A DNA stretch of 64,000 nucleotides from Achromobacter kerstersii. Lineage in GTDB: Bacteria > Pseudomonadota > Gammaproteobacteria > Burkholderiales > Burkholderiaceae_B. The notes below the pieces were generated by a model that ran no database searches, was not told the origin of the DNA, and worked only from the letters and a program-made list of their open reading frames with translations. The translations under genes were made by a program, and so were the position numbers. This document shows, one piece after another, positions 24,549 to 32,760 of this stretch (its first letter is position 1; every line of letters starts with the position of its first letter). The stretch lies in assembly GCF_902859595.1 (NCBI RefSeq), contig NZ_CADIJQ010000012.1, forward strand, positions 124,001 to 188,000, written 5' to 3'.

Positions 24549-26739
24549 GAACGTTTCCTGGTTGGGCGGTCAATCCGCTTTCCTGAAGCATGGCGGCCAG
24601 ACGTGTGCGGATATCGTCTTCGCTCGCCAGCGCCGCGCGTTCCAGCGCTTGCGACACCGTAGGCGGCGCCCAGCGGCCCGTCACACGCTGCACCGGCTGA
24701 TCCAGATAATCAAAATAGCGGCGTTGAATCTCGTCAGCGATCAATGCGCCCAGGCTTGCGCCGCGCGTGGTTTGCTCAACGATCGCGACGCGGCCCGTCT
24801 TCATGACGGAGGCGCCGATGGTGTCGTAATCAATATCGCGTTGCGACAGCGTGCGCAGGTCGATGATGTCGGCGCGCACGCCCATCTCGGCGGCCACCTG
24901 CACGCAGCGCTCCACCATGCTGAGCGTGGCCAGCAGCGTGATCTGATCCCCTTCCTGCACGCGCTTCGCGCGGCCAATGGGAATGTAGTAGTCCAGCTTC
25001 TTTGGCACCAGCGTCTTGCGCTTGTGCAGTTCTTGCGGCTCGATCACCAGCACCGGGTCTTCGCAGCGCAGCGCCGAATTCATCAGGCCCACGTAGTCGA
25101 AGGCATTTGACGGGGCAACGATGCGCCATCCGGGAAACAGCGCAAACACGCCAGCCGGGTCCATTGAGTGCTGCGATCCATACCCTTCCGCGCCTGGAAT
25201 CCGGGTGCGCAACACCAGCGGCACGCTCGCCGAGCCGTTGAACAGATGGCGGATCTTGCCCGCCTGGTTCAGCAGCTGGTCGCCCGCCACCAGGAAGAAG
25301 TCGCTGTACATCAGTTCAACGACAGGCTTAAGGCCCGACAGCGCTGCGCCGGTTGCCAGGCCGCAAAAGCCGTTCTCGGTGATTGGCGTATTGATGAGCC
25401 GGCCCGCGTAGGTTTCCGTCAGGCCGCGCGTGGCGCCTACCGTGCCGCCGCCCATGTTGGCGACGTCTTCACCGAAGACGTAAATGCGCTCGTCCTCAGC
25501 CATGCGCGCGCCCATCGTGCGCGCCATGGCTTCGATATAGGACAGCGTTTCCATGTCTTCTGCGGCGTAGTCTTCGGCCTCGGCAAACTGCACGCCGTCG
25601 AATTCGCGCATGTCGCTGTTCAGGTTGGCGTCCACGCTGGACGCCTCCGGCCAGAGTTCGGGGCGGATACGCGCGGATGACCCCGCGCCTTCCACGCAAG
25701 AAGCCGCCGCGGCGTCCATGGCATCGGTCACCGCGGCGTCGATGGCCGCCAGTTCATCAGCATTCAGAATGCCGCGTCCGGTCAGCTCACGTTGCAGGAA
25801 CAGCCAGGGGTCGCGCGCCTTCCAGGCGTTTTCTTCGTCGCGCGTGCGATAGCCAAACGCGCTGCCGGGAATGGACGAGCTCTGGTGGTAGTAGCGGTAG
25901 ACCTCGGCCAGAATGAATGCCGGCCGGCCTTCGCGTTCAATATATTCTTGCGCCCAGCGCGTGGCCAGCCACACGGCGAAGGGGTTCATGCCGTCGACCT
26001 TGACGGCCGCGATGCCGTGGCCCTGCGGACGCGTCAGCAGTTCGGTCTGAAAGGTGGATTGCTCCACGCTCATCGACACGGCGTACTTGTTGTTTTCCAG
26101 GAAGAAGATCATGGGCAGGCCGTACAGCGCCGCCAGATTCATCGCTTCATGGGTGGCGCCCTGATGCACGGCGCCGTCGCCAAAGAAGGTCACCATCAGC
26201 TTGCCCGACTGCCGCTGCTTTTCCGCAAAGGCATGGCCGCAAGCGATGGGAATACCGCCCGCCACGATGGCGTTCGTGCCCATGATGCCCAGGTCCGCAC
26301 GGCGTAAATGCATGGAGCCGCCGCGCCCGCCGGTCCAGCCATCCTTCAAGCCCAGGATCTCGTGCATCAAGCCCTGGATCTCTTGCCGCATGCGCAGGCT
26401 GAGTCCGCTTGCCACCGGGTCCATGCCGTCTTCATAGAGGGCGTTGACCGCCTTGGCGACGCATTGGTGGTGCGCGCGATGTGTGCCATTCATCAAGGTG
26501 TCGATGGGCAGCGCCGCAATGCAGCCGGCCGCGCCGCCTTCCTGGCCGATGCTGGAGTGTGCCGGCCCGTGCACCAGGTTCAGCTTGTCCAGCATCAGGA
26601 TCTTTTCTTCGAAGCGGCGCGCCGCCAGAAACAGCGTCGTCAGGCGCATGGCGTCGGTGCGGCTCAGCTGCTCCCAGTCGCTGTCTTCCACGACCAGGGT
26701 GCGGGCTGGCGTCGTCTGCCCGATGTCCTCGAATTGCAT
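24532..26739 (-). CDS. Fused E1 alpha/beta subunits of a thiamine-diphosphate 2-oxo-acid or acetoin dehydrogenase
   Basis: One 735-residue frame carries both E1 subunits. Residues about 20-340 are the alpha part with the thiamine-diphosphate motif FFGDGAVHQG (GDG 187-189) through LENNKYA (Asn 216-217), and HSSIGQEGG at 61. Residues about 392-720 are the beta part (YVFGEDVANMGGGTVGATRGL, PITENGFCGLATGAALSGLKPVVELMYSDF, EGYGSQHS). The complex decarboxylates a 2-oxo acid or cleaves an acetoin-like hydroxyketone and passes the acyl group to E2. Fusion in the alpha-beta order is uncommon; most acetoin and branched-chain complexes have two genes. SDR genes lie on both sides, favouring a hydroxyketone-type substrate, but this is not proven. 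Confidence 0.92.
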   Translation of the reverse strand: MQFEDIGQTTPARTLVVEDSDWEQLSRTDAMRLTTLFLAARRFEEKILMLDKLNLVHGPAHSSIGQEGGAAGCIAALPIDTLMNGTHRAHHQCVAKAVNALYEDGMDPVASGLSLRMRQEIQGLMHEILGLKDGWTGGRGGSMHLRRADLGIMGTNAIVAGGIPIACGHAFAEKQRQSGKLMVTFFGDGAVHQGATHEAMNLAALYGLPMIFFLENNKYAVSMSVEQSTFQTELLTRPQGHGIAAVKVDGMNPFAVWLATRWAQEYIEREGRPAFILAEVYRYYHQSSSIPGSAFGYRTRDEENAWKARDPWLFLQRELTGRGILNADELAAIDAAVTDAMDAAAASCVEGAGSSARIRPELWPEASSVDANLNSDMREFDGVQFAEAEDYAAEDMETLSYIEAMARTMGARMAEDERIYVFGEDVANMGGGTVGATRGLTETYAGRLINTPITENGFCGLATGAALSGLKPVVELMYSDFFLVAGDQLLNQAGKIRHLFNGSASVPLVLRTRIPGAEGYGSQHSMDPAGVFALFPGWRIVAPSNAFDYVGLMNSALRCEDPVLVIEPQELHKRKTLVPKKLDYYIPIGRAKRVQEGDQITLLATLSMVERCVQVAAEMGVRADIIDLRTLSQRDIDYDTIGASVMKTGRVAIVEQTTRGASLGALIADEIQRRYFDYLDQPVQRVTGRWAPPTVSQALERAALASEDDIRTRLAAMLQESGLTAQPGNVHALRA

Positions 26740-26826
26740 GTCTCCTCCTTATGGCGGGCCGGCTCTGTGGGGCCGGCTCTTTGCGTTCAACCCTGCGCGG
26801 TCAGATAGGTGCGCCAGATTGGTTCG

Positions 26827-27597
26827 TCAAATATGGGCGGTCACGCCGCCATCGACCACCAGGCTTGCACCCGTCACGAAATCGGACGCGGCGCTGGCCA
26901 GGAACAACGTCGAACCGATCAGGTCTTCGGGTTCGCCCCAGCGGCCCAACGGAGTCGTGGCCACCACGCGTTCGGCATGGCCGGGGATGTCCACTCGCGC
27001 CTGCCGCGATAGCGCGGTGTCGATCCAGCCGGGCTGGATCACGTTGACGGTGATGCCGTCCGCCGCCCAGGCGCAAGCGAGCGATCGCGTCAGTTGCAGC
27101 ACCCCGCCCTTGCTGGCCGAATACGCGGCCGTGACGGCGTTGGACGCCAGCGCCAGGATCGACCCGATGTTGATGATCTTGCCCTTGCCACGCAGGCTCA
27201 TCGGAGCGTGCACCGCCTGGCACATGTTGAAGGTGCCCTTCAGGTTGATGTCCACGATGCGGTCCCACACGTCTTCGGCGTAGAGCTCTGGCCGCATGCG
27301 GGTGTTGACCCCGGCGCAATTGATCAGCACATCGACGCCGCCGTACTTGGCAACCGCGTCGGCGACCGCATTGGCGCAAGCCTCGCGGTCTTCGACTTGC
27401 AGCGCGATGGCTCCGGTCTTCACGCCGGATTCGCGCAGCTCGGACGCCAACGCGTCCAGCTTTTCCCCCGCCAGGTCGGCCAGCACCAGCGTCGCGCCGC
27501 CTTGAGCGAAAGCCCGGCTAAGCGCAGCGCCAATGCCGCCCGCGGCACCGGTAATCAAAACGACTTTGTCTCGAACACTGAATAGTTGTTGGGTCAT
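26827..27597 (-). CDS. Short-chain dehydrogenase/reductase, first gene of the dehydrogenase operon
   Basis: The 256-residue classical SDR has ITGAAGGIGAALSRAF (about residues 15-30), INCAGVNTRMRPELY, Ser region NIGSILALASNAVTA, catalytic YxxxK as AYSASKGGVLQL, and C-terminal DFVTGASLVVDGGVTAHI. It is NAD(P)-dependent. It opens the operon and lies 87 bp before the fused E1 gene. The putative GntR operator is 55 bp upstream of its start. Role with the second SDR: oxidation of a diol or hydroxy acid to the E1 substrate (inference). Confidence 0.93.
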   Translation of the reverse strand: MTQQLFSVRDKVVLITGAAGGIGAALSRAFAQGGATLVLADLAGEKLDALASELRESGVKTGAIALQVEDREACANAVADAVAKYGGVDVLINCAGVNTRMRPELYAEDVWDRIVDINLKGTFNMCQAVHAPMSLRGKGKIINIGSILALASNAVTAAYSASKGGVLQLTRSLACAWAADGITVNVIQPGWIDTALSRQARVDIPGHAERVVATTPLGRWGEPEDLIGSTLFLASAASDFVTGASLVVDGGVTAHI

Positions 27598-27651
27598 GCT
27601 CTGCTTCGCCGCTGCCCGCGCGCCGGCGGATGCCGGGCGCTATTTCTGATA

Positions 27652-27661
27652 TGTGATCACA
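27652..27661. promoter_or_regulatory. Candidate GntR operator ahead of the E1/E2 operon
   Basis: Perfect 10-bp palindrome TGTGATCACA in an AT-richer patch 55-64 bases before the first SDR gene. FCD-type GntR regulators commonly bind short TTGT/ACAA-like palindromes, and the operon encodes one. The arms abut with no spacer, so it is not a standard CRP site. Confidence 0.45.
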
Positions 27662-27760
27662 AATTGGATTCTAGAAACCCAAGGTGGCGAGCGTCAACAA
27701 GATCGGCATCGGGGTCTACCCGGGGGTGGTCGACGCGTGGAGAGCATGGCGCGGCGCAAC

Positions 27761-27787
27761 AAAAAAGCCGGGGCGCTAGGCCCCGGC
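27761..27787 (-). terminator. Intrinsic terminator downstream of the zinc receptor gene
   Basis: Read on the minus strand, an 8-bp perfect GC stem (GCCGGGGC with its complement, 5-base loop) is followed by six T residues (AAAAAA at 27761-27766 on the plus strand). It lies 49 bp past the znuD-like stop at 27836. Confidence 0.85.
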
Positions 27788-27835
27788 GTGGTGCTTGCTG
27801 GCGGGCGGGCGTCTTGCCGCCACGCCCTACCCTTG

Positions 27836-29947
27836 TCAGTACGTCAGTCGCACGCCCAGCATCACGCTGCGGCCGGGCAGCGGCGCCACCGATGAGATAA
27901 ACGACGCGTGGTTGTAGGCCAGTTTGTTCAGCAGGTTGGTGCCGCGCAGATAGACTTCGTAGCCCGTCTCGCCGTAGCGGCCGCGGTAAGCGACCACGGC
28001 GTTGACCAGGTTGTAGCCCGGCGTGCTGTCTTCATACGATGCGATGTCTTTTTGCGAGAACACGCGTGCGTATTCCACGCCGCCCGACCATTGATCCCAC
28101 TTCACATTGCCGCGCACACCCGCGCGCGCTGCCGGAATGCGCGGCAAGTTGCCGTCGCCGCCCGTCAGCTTGCCGCGCACGTAGTCGCCGAACACGGCGG
28201 CCGAGAACACCGGGGTGAACTGGTGGCGAAGCTCGCCTTCCACGCCCGTGAATTCTGCGTCGCGTTGCGTATATTCGATCAGGCGGAAGTCTTCGTAGCG
28301 GTCCAGCGTATTGGCGTAGATATAGTTCTTCACGCGGTTGTGGAACACGCTGGCCGAGAACGTGGTGTCGCCCGAATGCTTGCGCAAGGTCAGGTCAATG
28401 TTGTGTGACGTTTCGCGGCCCAGGTCGGCGTTGCCGAGTTCGTAGGTGTTGGTGGCCAGGTGCACGCCGTCTGCGTAAAGCTCTTGCGCATTGGGCAGGC
28501 GTTGCGAACGCGACAGCGACAGCGCCACCGAGTACTGCGGCGCGAAGTCCCAGATGGCTGCCGCCGACAAGGACGTACCAGACAAGCTGCTGCGCGGCGC
28601 GCCGCCTTCCGGCGAAATGCGCTGCCAGTCCTGACGCGCGCCCACTTCAAAACGCCAGTCGTTCAGCTGATATTCCTCGAGCACGAACAAGCCGTTCGAA
28701 CGCGTGCGGCTGCGCGGCAAAAAAGCCTCTTCGCCGTCGGCGCGAAAATCGCTGTAGGCGTTCTGCAAACCCACCACGCCGCGCCAGCCGGCGATCGGCT
28801 TGTGCTGCAATTCCACGCGCAAGTCGTAGCCCTTGTTCTTGAAGCGCGTGCCAACTTCGCCGCCTTCGATCTCGTCGTGCTGATAGTCAGTCAGGCCACC
28901 GCGCACGCGGATCTTTTCGAAGCCGGCGAACGGGTCTTGATATTCGGCGCGCAGATCCAGGCGGTTGCTGCGCAGCTTCACGTACGGCACGCCGCCGTGT
29001 TCGTGATCATGATCGTGGTCGTGGCCTTCTTCTTCGTGATCATGGTCGTGGCCGCCGCAATGCAGGTGCGTGCCGTGCGGGTGGCAGCCTTCGTATTCGT
29101 GGTTGTGTCCCGGCAAGCCGTACTTGCTTTCCAGATGCGTGAACGCCAGGCCGACGTAACCGCGCGGGGTGATCCACGACATGCCGACGGAGCCCTGCGT
29201 GGATTCGCTGTACGAGCCTTCAAGCTTGCCGCCCGGCCAATCGGGCACGTCGTAATCGCTGGTGCGCCGCTTCATGCCTTCAACGCGCACGGCGAACTGA
29301 CCTTCGCCCGCCGTGATGCCCACCGCGCCTGAACGTTCCTTGGTGCCCGTCGCGCCGCGCAATTCGGCTTCGGCCTCGATGCCCTTTTCCGGCACCGCGG
29401 TCGGAATCTTCTTGTCCACCACGTTCACCACGCCACCAATCGCGCCGCCGCCGTAGAGCAAGGTCGCGGGGCCGCGCAGCACTTCAATGCGCTCGGCCAG
29501 CAGCGGTTCCACCGTCACCGCGTGATCAGGGGAAATGCTGGAAGCGTCCATCACTTCGGACCCATCAGACAGCACCTTCACGCGCGGTGCGCTTTGACCC
29601 CGGATCACCGGTCGGCTTGCGCCGCCGCCAAACGTGTCGCTATTCACGCCCGGCAGATTCTTCAGGGTTTCACCCAACGTGCCAGTGCGCTGCTCAATCA
29701 GCGCGTCGCCCTCCAACACAGAAGCGGGCAGCGTGGTGCTGTTCAAGTCCAACCCCAAGGGATTGGCGGACACGGTAATGGGCGCCAGCGTTTTCGCGCG
29801 TTGCGGATCGGTTTCCGTCTCGGCCTGCGCCACCGGCGCAATCAGCATCAACGAGCAGACCAGCGGTTTCAGACTGCCCCCACGCGGCTTGCGGCCCCCC
29901 GTCACGTTGCGGCTTCCCTTGTTGAACCCCAGCTTCTTGCCTTTCAT
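27836..29947 (-). CDS. znuD: ZnuD-like TonB-dependent outer-membrane zinc receptor
   Basis: The 703-residue precursor has a signal peptide ending AQA at about residue 42, a plug domain (about 50-180: GTLGETLKNLPGVNSDTFGGGASRPVIRGQ, VEPLLAERIEVLRGPATLLYGGGAIGGVVNVVD) and a beta barrel ending in the aromatic VMLGVRLTY. A His/Asp/Glu-rich loop at about 281-317 (HNHEYEGCHPHGTHLHC, then DHDH and HDHDHEHGG) is the hallmark of ZnuD, which imports zinc through the outer membrane with TonB energy. Upstream lies a pair of Zur-like boxes at 29962-30001, as expected for a zinc-repressed gene. An intrinsic terminator follows at 27761-27787. Heme or other-metal receptors are less likely given the loop and operator. 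Confidence 0.92.
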   Translation of the reverse strand: MKGKKLGFNKGSRNVTGGRKPRGGSLKPLVCSLMLIAPVAQAETETDPQRAKTLAPITVSANPLGLDLNSTTLPASVLEGDALIEQRTGTLGETLKNLPGVNSDTFGGGASRPVIRGQSAPRVKVLSDGSEVMDASSISPDHAVTVEPLLAERIEVLRGPATLLYGGGAIGGVVNVVDKKIPTAVPEKGIEAEAELRGATGTKERSGAVGITAGEGQFAVRVEGMKRRTSDYDVPDWPGGKLEGSYSESTQGSVGMSWITPRGYVGLAFTHLESKYGLPGHNHEYEGCHPHGTHLHCGGHDHDHEEEGHDHDHDHEHGGVPYVKLRSNRLDLRAEYQDPFAGFEKIRVRGGLTDYQHDEIEGGEVGTRFKNKGYDLRVELQHKPIAGWRGVVGLQNAYSDFRADGEEAFLPRSRTRSNGLFVLEEYQLNDWRFEVGARQDWQRISPEGGAPRSSLSGTSLSAAAIWDFAPQYSVALSLSRSQRLPNAQELYADGVHLATNTYELGNADLGRETSHNIDLTLRKHSGDTTFSASVFHNRVKNYIYANTLDRYEDFRLIEYTQRDAEFTGVEGELRHQFTPVFSAAVFGDYVRGKLTGGDGNLPRIPAARAGVRGNVKWDQWSGGVEYARVFSQKDIASYEDSTPGYNLVNAVVAYRGRYGETGYEVYLRGTNLLNKLAYNHASFISSVAPLPGRSVMLGVRLTY

Positions 29948-29961
29948 CTACGTTCTCTCGG

Positions 29962-30001
29962 ATGTTATATCATTACAAATCGCTGACGAATGATATAACA
30001 T
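29962..30001. promoter_or_regulatory. Paired Zur-like boxes upstream of znuD
   Basis: A perfect 13-bp inverted repeat, ATGTTATATCATT at 29962-29974 and AATGATATAACAT at 29989-30001, is separated by 14 bases. Each arm resembles the core ATGTTATA...TATAACAT of proteobacterial Zur boxes. The site starts 15 bases before the znuD ATG, so zinc-bound Zur would block transcription or initiation. Zur binding is inferred; the repeat itself is exact. Confidence 0.75.
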
Positions 30002-30068
30002 TTCATAATTGGTGCGATGAAGTTTTGGAGGATGAAGTCTGAAGAATGTCGATTCAGACCAAACGACG

Positions 30069-30356
30069 TCAGGCGCTGTCGCGGGGCCATTGTTGCGCGG
30101 CGTGAAGCACGCGCAATATCGTCACGGCACGAGGCGTGTGGGCATAGACCACGACGTAATTCGGCCGTACCACCATCTCTCGCGTTCCTGGCACGCGGCC
30201 AGCGCGATACAAACGCGGACGCTCACGCAGCTTGGAGATTTTCAAGTTTATGTCTTGCACCAGGCGCAGCGCGGCTGCTGGGCTATCGTCCGAAATGTAG
30301 TCAACAATTGCCAGCAAATCCTCGCGGGCAGTTTCGCGCCACTCAAGAATCGGCAC
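30069..30356 (-). CDS. RelE/ParE-family toxin
   Basis: The 95-residue protein matches the RelE/ParE superfamily in size and motif order: MPILEWRETAREDLLAIVDYISDDSPAAAL at the N-terminus, LRERPRLYRAGRVPGTREMVVRPNYVVVYA, and TILRVLHAAQQWP at the end. Such toxins cleave ribosome-bound mRNA (RelE) or poison gyrase (ParE); the sequence does not decide between them. The start overlaps the antitoxin gene's end by 14 bp, the usual antitoxin-first coupling. The pair lies between znuD and a VOC protein gene, isolated from other operons. Confidence 0.92.
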   Translation of the reverse strand: MPILEWRETAREDLLAIVDYISDDSPAAALRLVQDINLKISKLRERPRLYRAGRVPGTREMVVRPNYVVVYAHTPRAVTILRVLHAAQQWPRDSA

Positions 30357-30639
30357 GACGTTTCTTGGCGATCAGCGCATGCGCCTCGTCCATGACCTGT
30401 TGATGGGCAACCGCTGGGCGTGTATCGCTCAAAGCCTCGTGGACCTTGGCGCGAAACCATGCGTCGTGACTAGCGGCGTCGACAGTCAAACCCGCCGGCA
30501 AGCCCCCTTCCTTCGCCACTCTCGTCAGCAAAATACGCACCGCGTCGGAAATCGTCAGCCCGACGTTGGCGAGCTTTTCCGCCGCTTCCGCCTTGAGTTG
30601 ATCGTCAACCCGGACGTGCAACATTGAAGTCTGTGCCAT
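30343..30639 (-). CDS. RelB/DinJ-family antitoxin
   Basis: The start is set at ATG 30639 (MAQTSMLHVRVDDQLK), giving 98 residues; the frame upstream to 30708 runs through the operator and is not coding. The N-terminal ribbon-helix-helix (residues 1-48: LHVRVDDQLKAEAAEKLANVGLTISDAVRILLTRVA) both binds DNA and dimerises, and the C-terminal part should wrap the toxin. The 20-bp perfect palindrome at 30671-30690, about 30 bp upstream, is the expected autoregulatory operator. It is translationally coupled to the toxin gene. Confidence 0.92.
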   Translation of the reverse strand: MAQTSMLHVRVDDQLKAEAAEKLANVGLTISDAVRILLTRVAKEGGLPAGLTVDAASHDAWFRAKVHEALSDTRPAVAHQQVMDEAHALIAKKRRADS

Positions 30640-30670
30640 GAGGAAAACTCCCGTAATGAGGCAGCCATTA

Positions 30671-30690
30671 TGTCTCTCAATTGAGAGACA
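30671..30690. promoter_or_regulatory. Perfect 20-bp palindromic operator of the toxin-antitoxin pair
   Basis: TGTCTCTCAA followed directly by its exact complement TTGAGAGACA. It lies 32-51 bases upstream of the antitoxin start, where ribbon-helix-helix antitoxins bind to repress their own operon. The dyad is exact; binding is inferred. Confidence 0.8.
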
Positions 30691-30865
30691 CACAAACTGC
30701 CGGCCCATTCCAGGCAGAACCTGACAGTTGCAACGAGGATTTCACGTGGCCGAATTGCACAATCCGACCGAGTATCCTCAACAGCACGAAACCCCGCACG
30801 TCAAGGCGCGCCGGTTGTTCGGGCGCCCAGCGTCGATGGGTTTTCATCTCACGAGGAGACCCCCG

Positions 30866-31345
30866 ATGATTCCCAAGAACACGATTTGCCTCTGGTTCGA
30901 TGGCACCGCGCTGGAGGCCGCGCAGTTTTACGCGAAGACGTTCCCCAATAGCTCCGTGGACGCGGTTCACAAAGCGCCGTCCGACTATCCCTCAGGCAAG
31001 GAAGGCGAAGTGCTGACGGTGCAATTCACCGTGATGGGCATACCGTGTCTGGGCCTGAATGGCGGTCCGGCGTTTCAGCACAACGAGTCGTTTTCATTTC
31101 AGGTCGCCACCGACGATCAGGCAGAGACTGACCGCTTGTGGAACGCCATTGTCGAGAATGGCGGCCAGGAAAGTGATTGTGGCTGGTGCAAGGACAAGTG
31201 GGGCTTGTCGTGGCAGATCACGCCGCGTGTGCTGACCGAGGCATACACGGGCGCTGACCGCGCGGCCGCCAAGCGCGTCTTCGAAGCCATGATGACGATG
31301 GGCAAGATCGACGTCGCGAAGATCGAGGCGGCGCGCCGGGGCTGA
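30866..31345 (+). CDS. VOC-superfamily protein, PhnB/3-demethylubiquinone methyltransferase-like
   Basis: The start at ATG 30866 follows GAGGAG at 30854-30859, which decides against the longer frame from 30728. The 159-residue product has the vicinal-oxygen-chelate pattern of the PhnB group: ICLWFDGTALEAAQFYAKTFPNSSV near the N-terminus, TVMGIPCLGLNGGPAFQHNESFSFQV, and WGLSWQITPRVLTEAY near the end. It is a small cytosolic dimeric fold that may bind a metal. Members have mostly unknown substrates despite the methyltransferase name. Monocistronic; flanked by the toxin-antitoxin operator and the repeat cluster at 31381. Confidence 0.9.
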   Translation: MIPKNTICLWFDGTALEAAQFYAKTFPNSSVDAVHKAPSDYPSGKEGEVLTVQFTVMGIPCLGLNGGPAFQHNESFSFQVATDDQAETDRLWNAIVENGGQESDCGWCKDKWGLSWQITPRVLTEAYTGADRAAAKRVFEAMMTMGKIDVAKIEAARRG

Positions 31346-31380
31346 TCGGCGCGCGGCAGGAGCTAGACGTTTATCTGGAG

Positions 31381-31611
31381 TCAGACTGCAATTTTTTATT
31401 GGAGTCTGACTGCAATTTTTCGACTGCTATTTTTCATTGGAATCAGACTGCAATTTCGCAGCATACGTGCATAAGAAGTGCAGTCTGACACCTTAAAAAA
31501 TGGAAAAAATGCAGTCTGAGTCAACTCTCGAACAATTGCAGTCTGACACCCAAAAAATGCAGTCTGAATCAATCCGCCCAGCCTGAATCAATCCGCCAGA
31601 ATCAATCCGCC
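31381..31611. repeat. Cluster of REP-like short repeats in both orientations plus a 13-bp triplicate
   Basis: TCAGACTGCAATTT or a close variant occurs at 31381, 31405, 31422 (truncated) and 31443. The reverse form TGCAGTCTGA occurs at 31479, 31510, 31537 and 31558. GAATCAATCCGCC then occurs three times, at 31566, 31585 and 31599. The cluster fills the 273-bp gap between two convergent genes. It resembles bacterial interspersed palindromic (REP/BIME) clusters and could also stop transcription from both sides. No REP transposase gene is in the window. Confidence 0.88.
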
Positions 31612-31618
31612 TAGCTCA

Positions 31619-32668
31619 TCAACCCGCCTTGAATTCCTTGTTCCAGAATTCCAGCATGTCGGCTTTGCCTTCGGTCAGGCCCTTCAGGTCGTAGGCATGC
31701 AAGAGCTTCACTTCGGCGTCGGTGAAGCCCACGCGCTTCAGGTTTTCCGGCAGCGTTGCGTTGGTCACGGTCGGCGCGTAGCCCATTTTTTCGGCGAAGC
31801 CGATCTGGCCTTGCGGGTCGAGCATGGCGTTCAGGTATTCCCAGGCCGCGTCCTTGTTGCGGCTATTTTTGGCCACACCCGCTTCGAACGACACCGGCAC
31901 CGAGCCTTCCTTCGGGATCACAAAGCCCAGCGGCAGGCCGCTGTCTTTCCATTGCAGCGCGCGGGCTTTCCACATGCAGGCGATGGCGATTTCGCCGGAT
32001 TTGAATGCCGACGCCACGGCCTCGTTGGACGGATAGATGCGCGGCGCGTTGGGCTTTAGCTTCGCCAGGAAGCGCTTGCCGCCATCAAACGTCTTGGTGT
32101 CGCCACCCGCGCCCAGGCCGACGAAGACGGCGTTGTACAGGTACAGAATGTCGGAGAAGCCCACCTGGCCCTTCCACTTCGGGTCCAGCAGCACTTCCAG
32201 CGAATCAGGCGGCGTGGGGAATTTTTCGGTGTTGTAGACCAGCGTCATCGCGCTGAAGATGTGCGGAATCGAGTACGGCGTTTTCAGCGCGGCAATGGCG
32301 TGCGCCAGATTCGGCAACTTCTTTACATCGATGGGTTCCAGCGTGCCGGAGCGTTCGGCGTCGTACATGTCGACTTCGCCCAGCAACGCCACGTCCATGC
32401 TGCCGCGACGCGAGTTCTTCTCGGCGCGCAGCTTGGTGACGCGGCCCACCGCGTTGCCGGTGTCGTACACGACCTTCACGCCCTTTTTCTCGACGATGGG
32501 GTTGATGATCTGTTGCAGCAGGTTTTGGTAATCGCCGCCCCACGTGCCCACGACGAGTTCTTTTTCAGCGGCGTGCGCCATGCCCGGCACCCAGCCCAGC
32601 GCAGGTGCCAGCGCCAGGCCAGAGGCGGTCTTGATGAAGCCACGGCGAGTCAGGTTTTTCTCTTGCAT
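31619..32668 (-). CDS. Periplasmic substrate-binding protein of a polyamine/opine-type ABC transporter
   Basis: The start is taken at ATG 32668 (MQEKNLTRRGFIKTASGLALAPALG), giving 349 residues. The longer frame is non-coding upstream. A twin-arginine signal (TRRGFIK) is visible, which implies export as a folded protein, and cleavage is near AHAAEKE. The mature protein has family 1 solute-binding text (VVGTWGGDYQNLLQQIINPIVEKKGVKVVYDTGN, MTLVYNTEKFPTPPDSLEVL, PEGSVPVSFEAG-like). It is 92 bp after the CobW-type gene at the end of the Pot-type operon and should feed PotABC-like parts at 36707-39510. Ligand unknown, likely a compound hydrolysed by the two amidohydrolases. Confidence 0.93.
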   Translation of the reverse strand: MQEKNLTRRGFIKTASGLALAPALGWVPGMAHAAEKELVVGTWGGDYQNLLQQIINPIVEKKGVKVVYDTGNAVGRVTKLRAEKNSRRGSMDVALLGEVDMYDAERSGTLEPIDVKKLPNLAHAIAALKTPYSIPHIFSAMTLVYNTEKFPTPPDSLEVLLDPKWKGQVGFSDILYLYNAVFVGLGAGGDTKTFDGGKRFLAKLKPNAPRIYPSNEAVASAFKSGEIAIACMWKARALQWKDSGLPLGFVIPKEGSVPVSFEAGVAKNSRNKDAAWEYLNAMLDPQGQIGFAEKMGYAPTVTNATLPENLKRVGFTDAEVKLLHAYDLKGLTEGKADMLEFWNKEFKAG

Positions 32669-32760
32669 AACAACCTCGTATCGAAGGGGGACTGACGACT
32701 TGCTACGGTGCGGGTGCGCAGGCGGCTGTGCCCGCCGCGCGCCCGGGTTTCTAAAAAAAT

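Noticed and set aside
27652..27661. CRP/FNR binding site
   Set aside because: The TGTGA and TCACA halves overlap into a 10-bp palindrome, lacking the 6-base spacer of CRP sites.
31381..31611. Remnant insertion sequence
   Set aside because: No transposase frame or fragment, no target-site duplication and no terminal inverted repeats bounding a single unit. Multiple short copies fit a REP-like cluster better.
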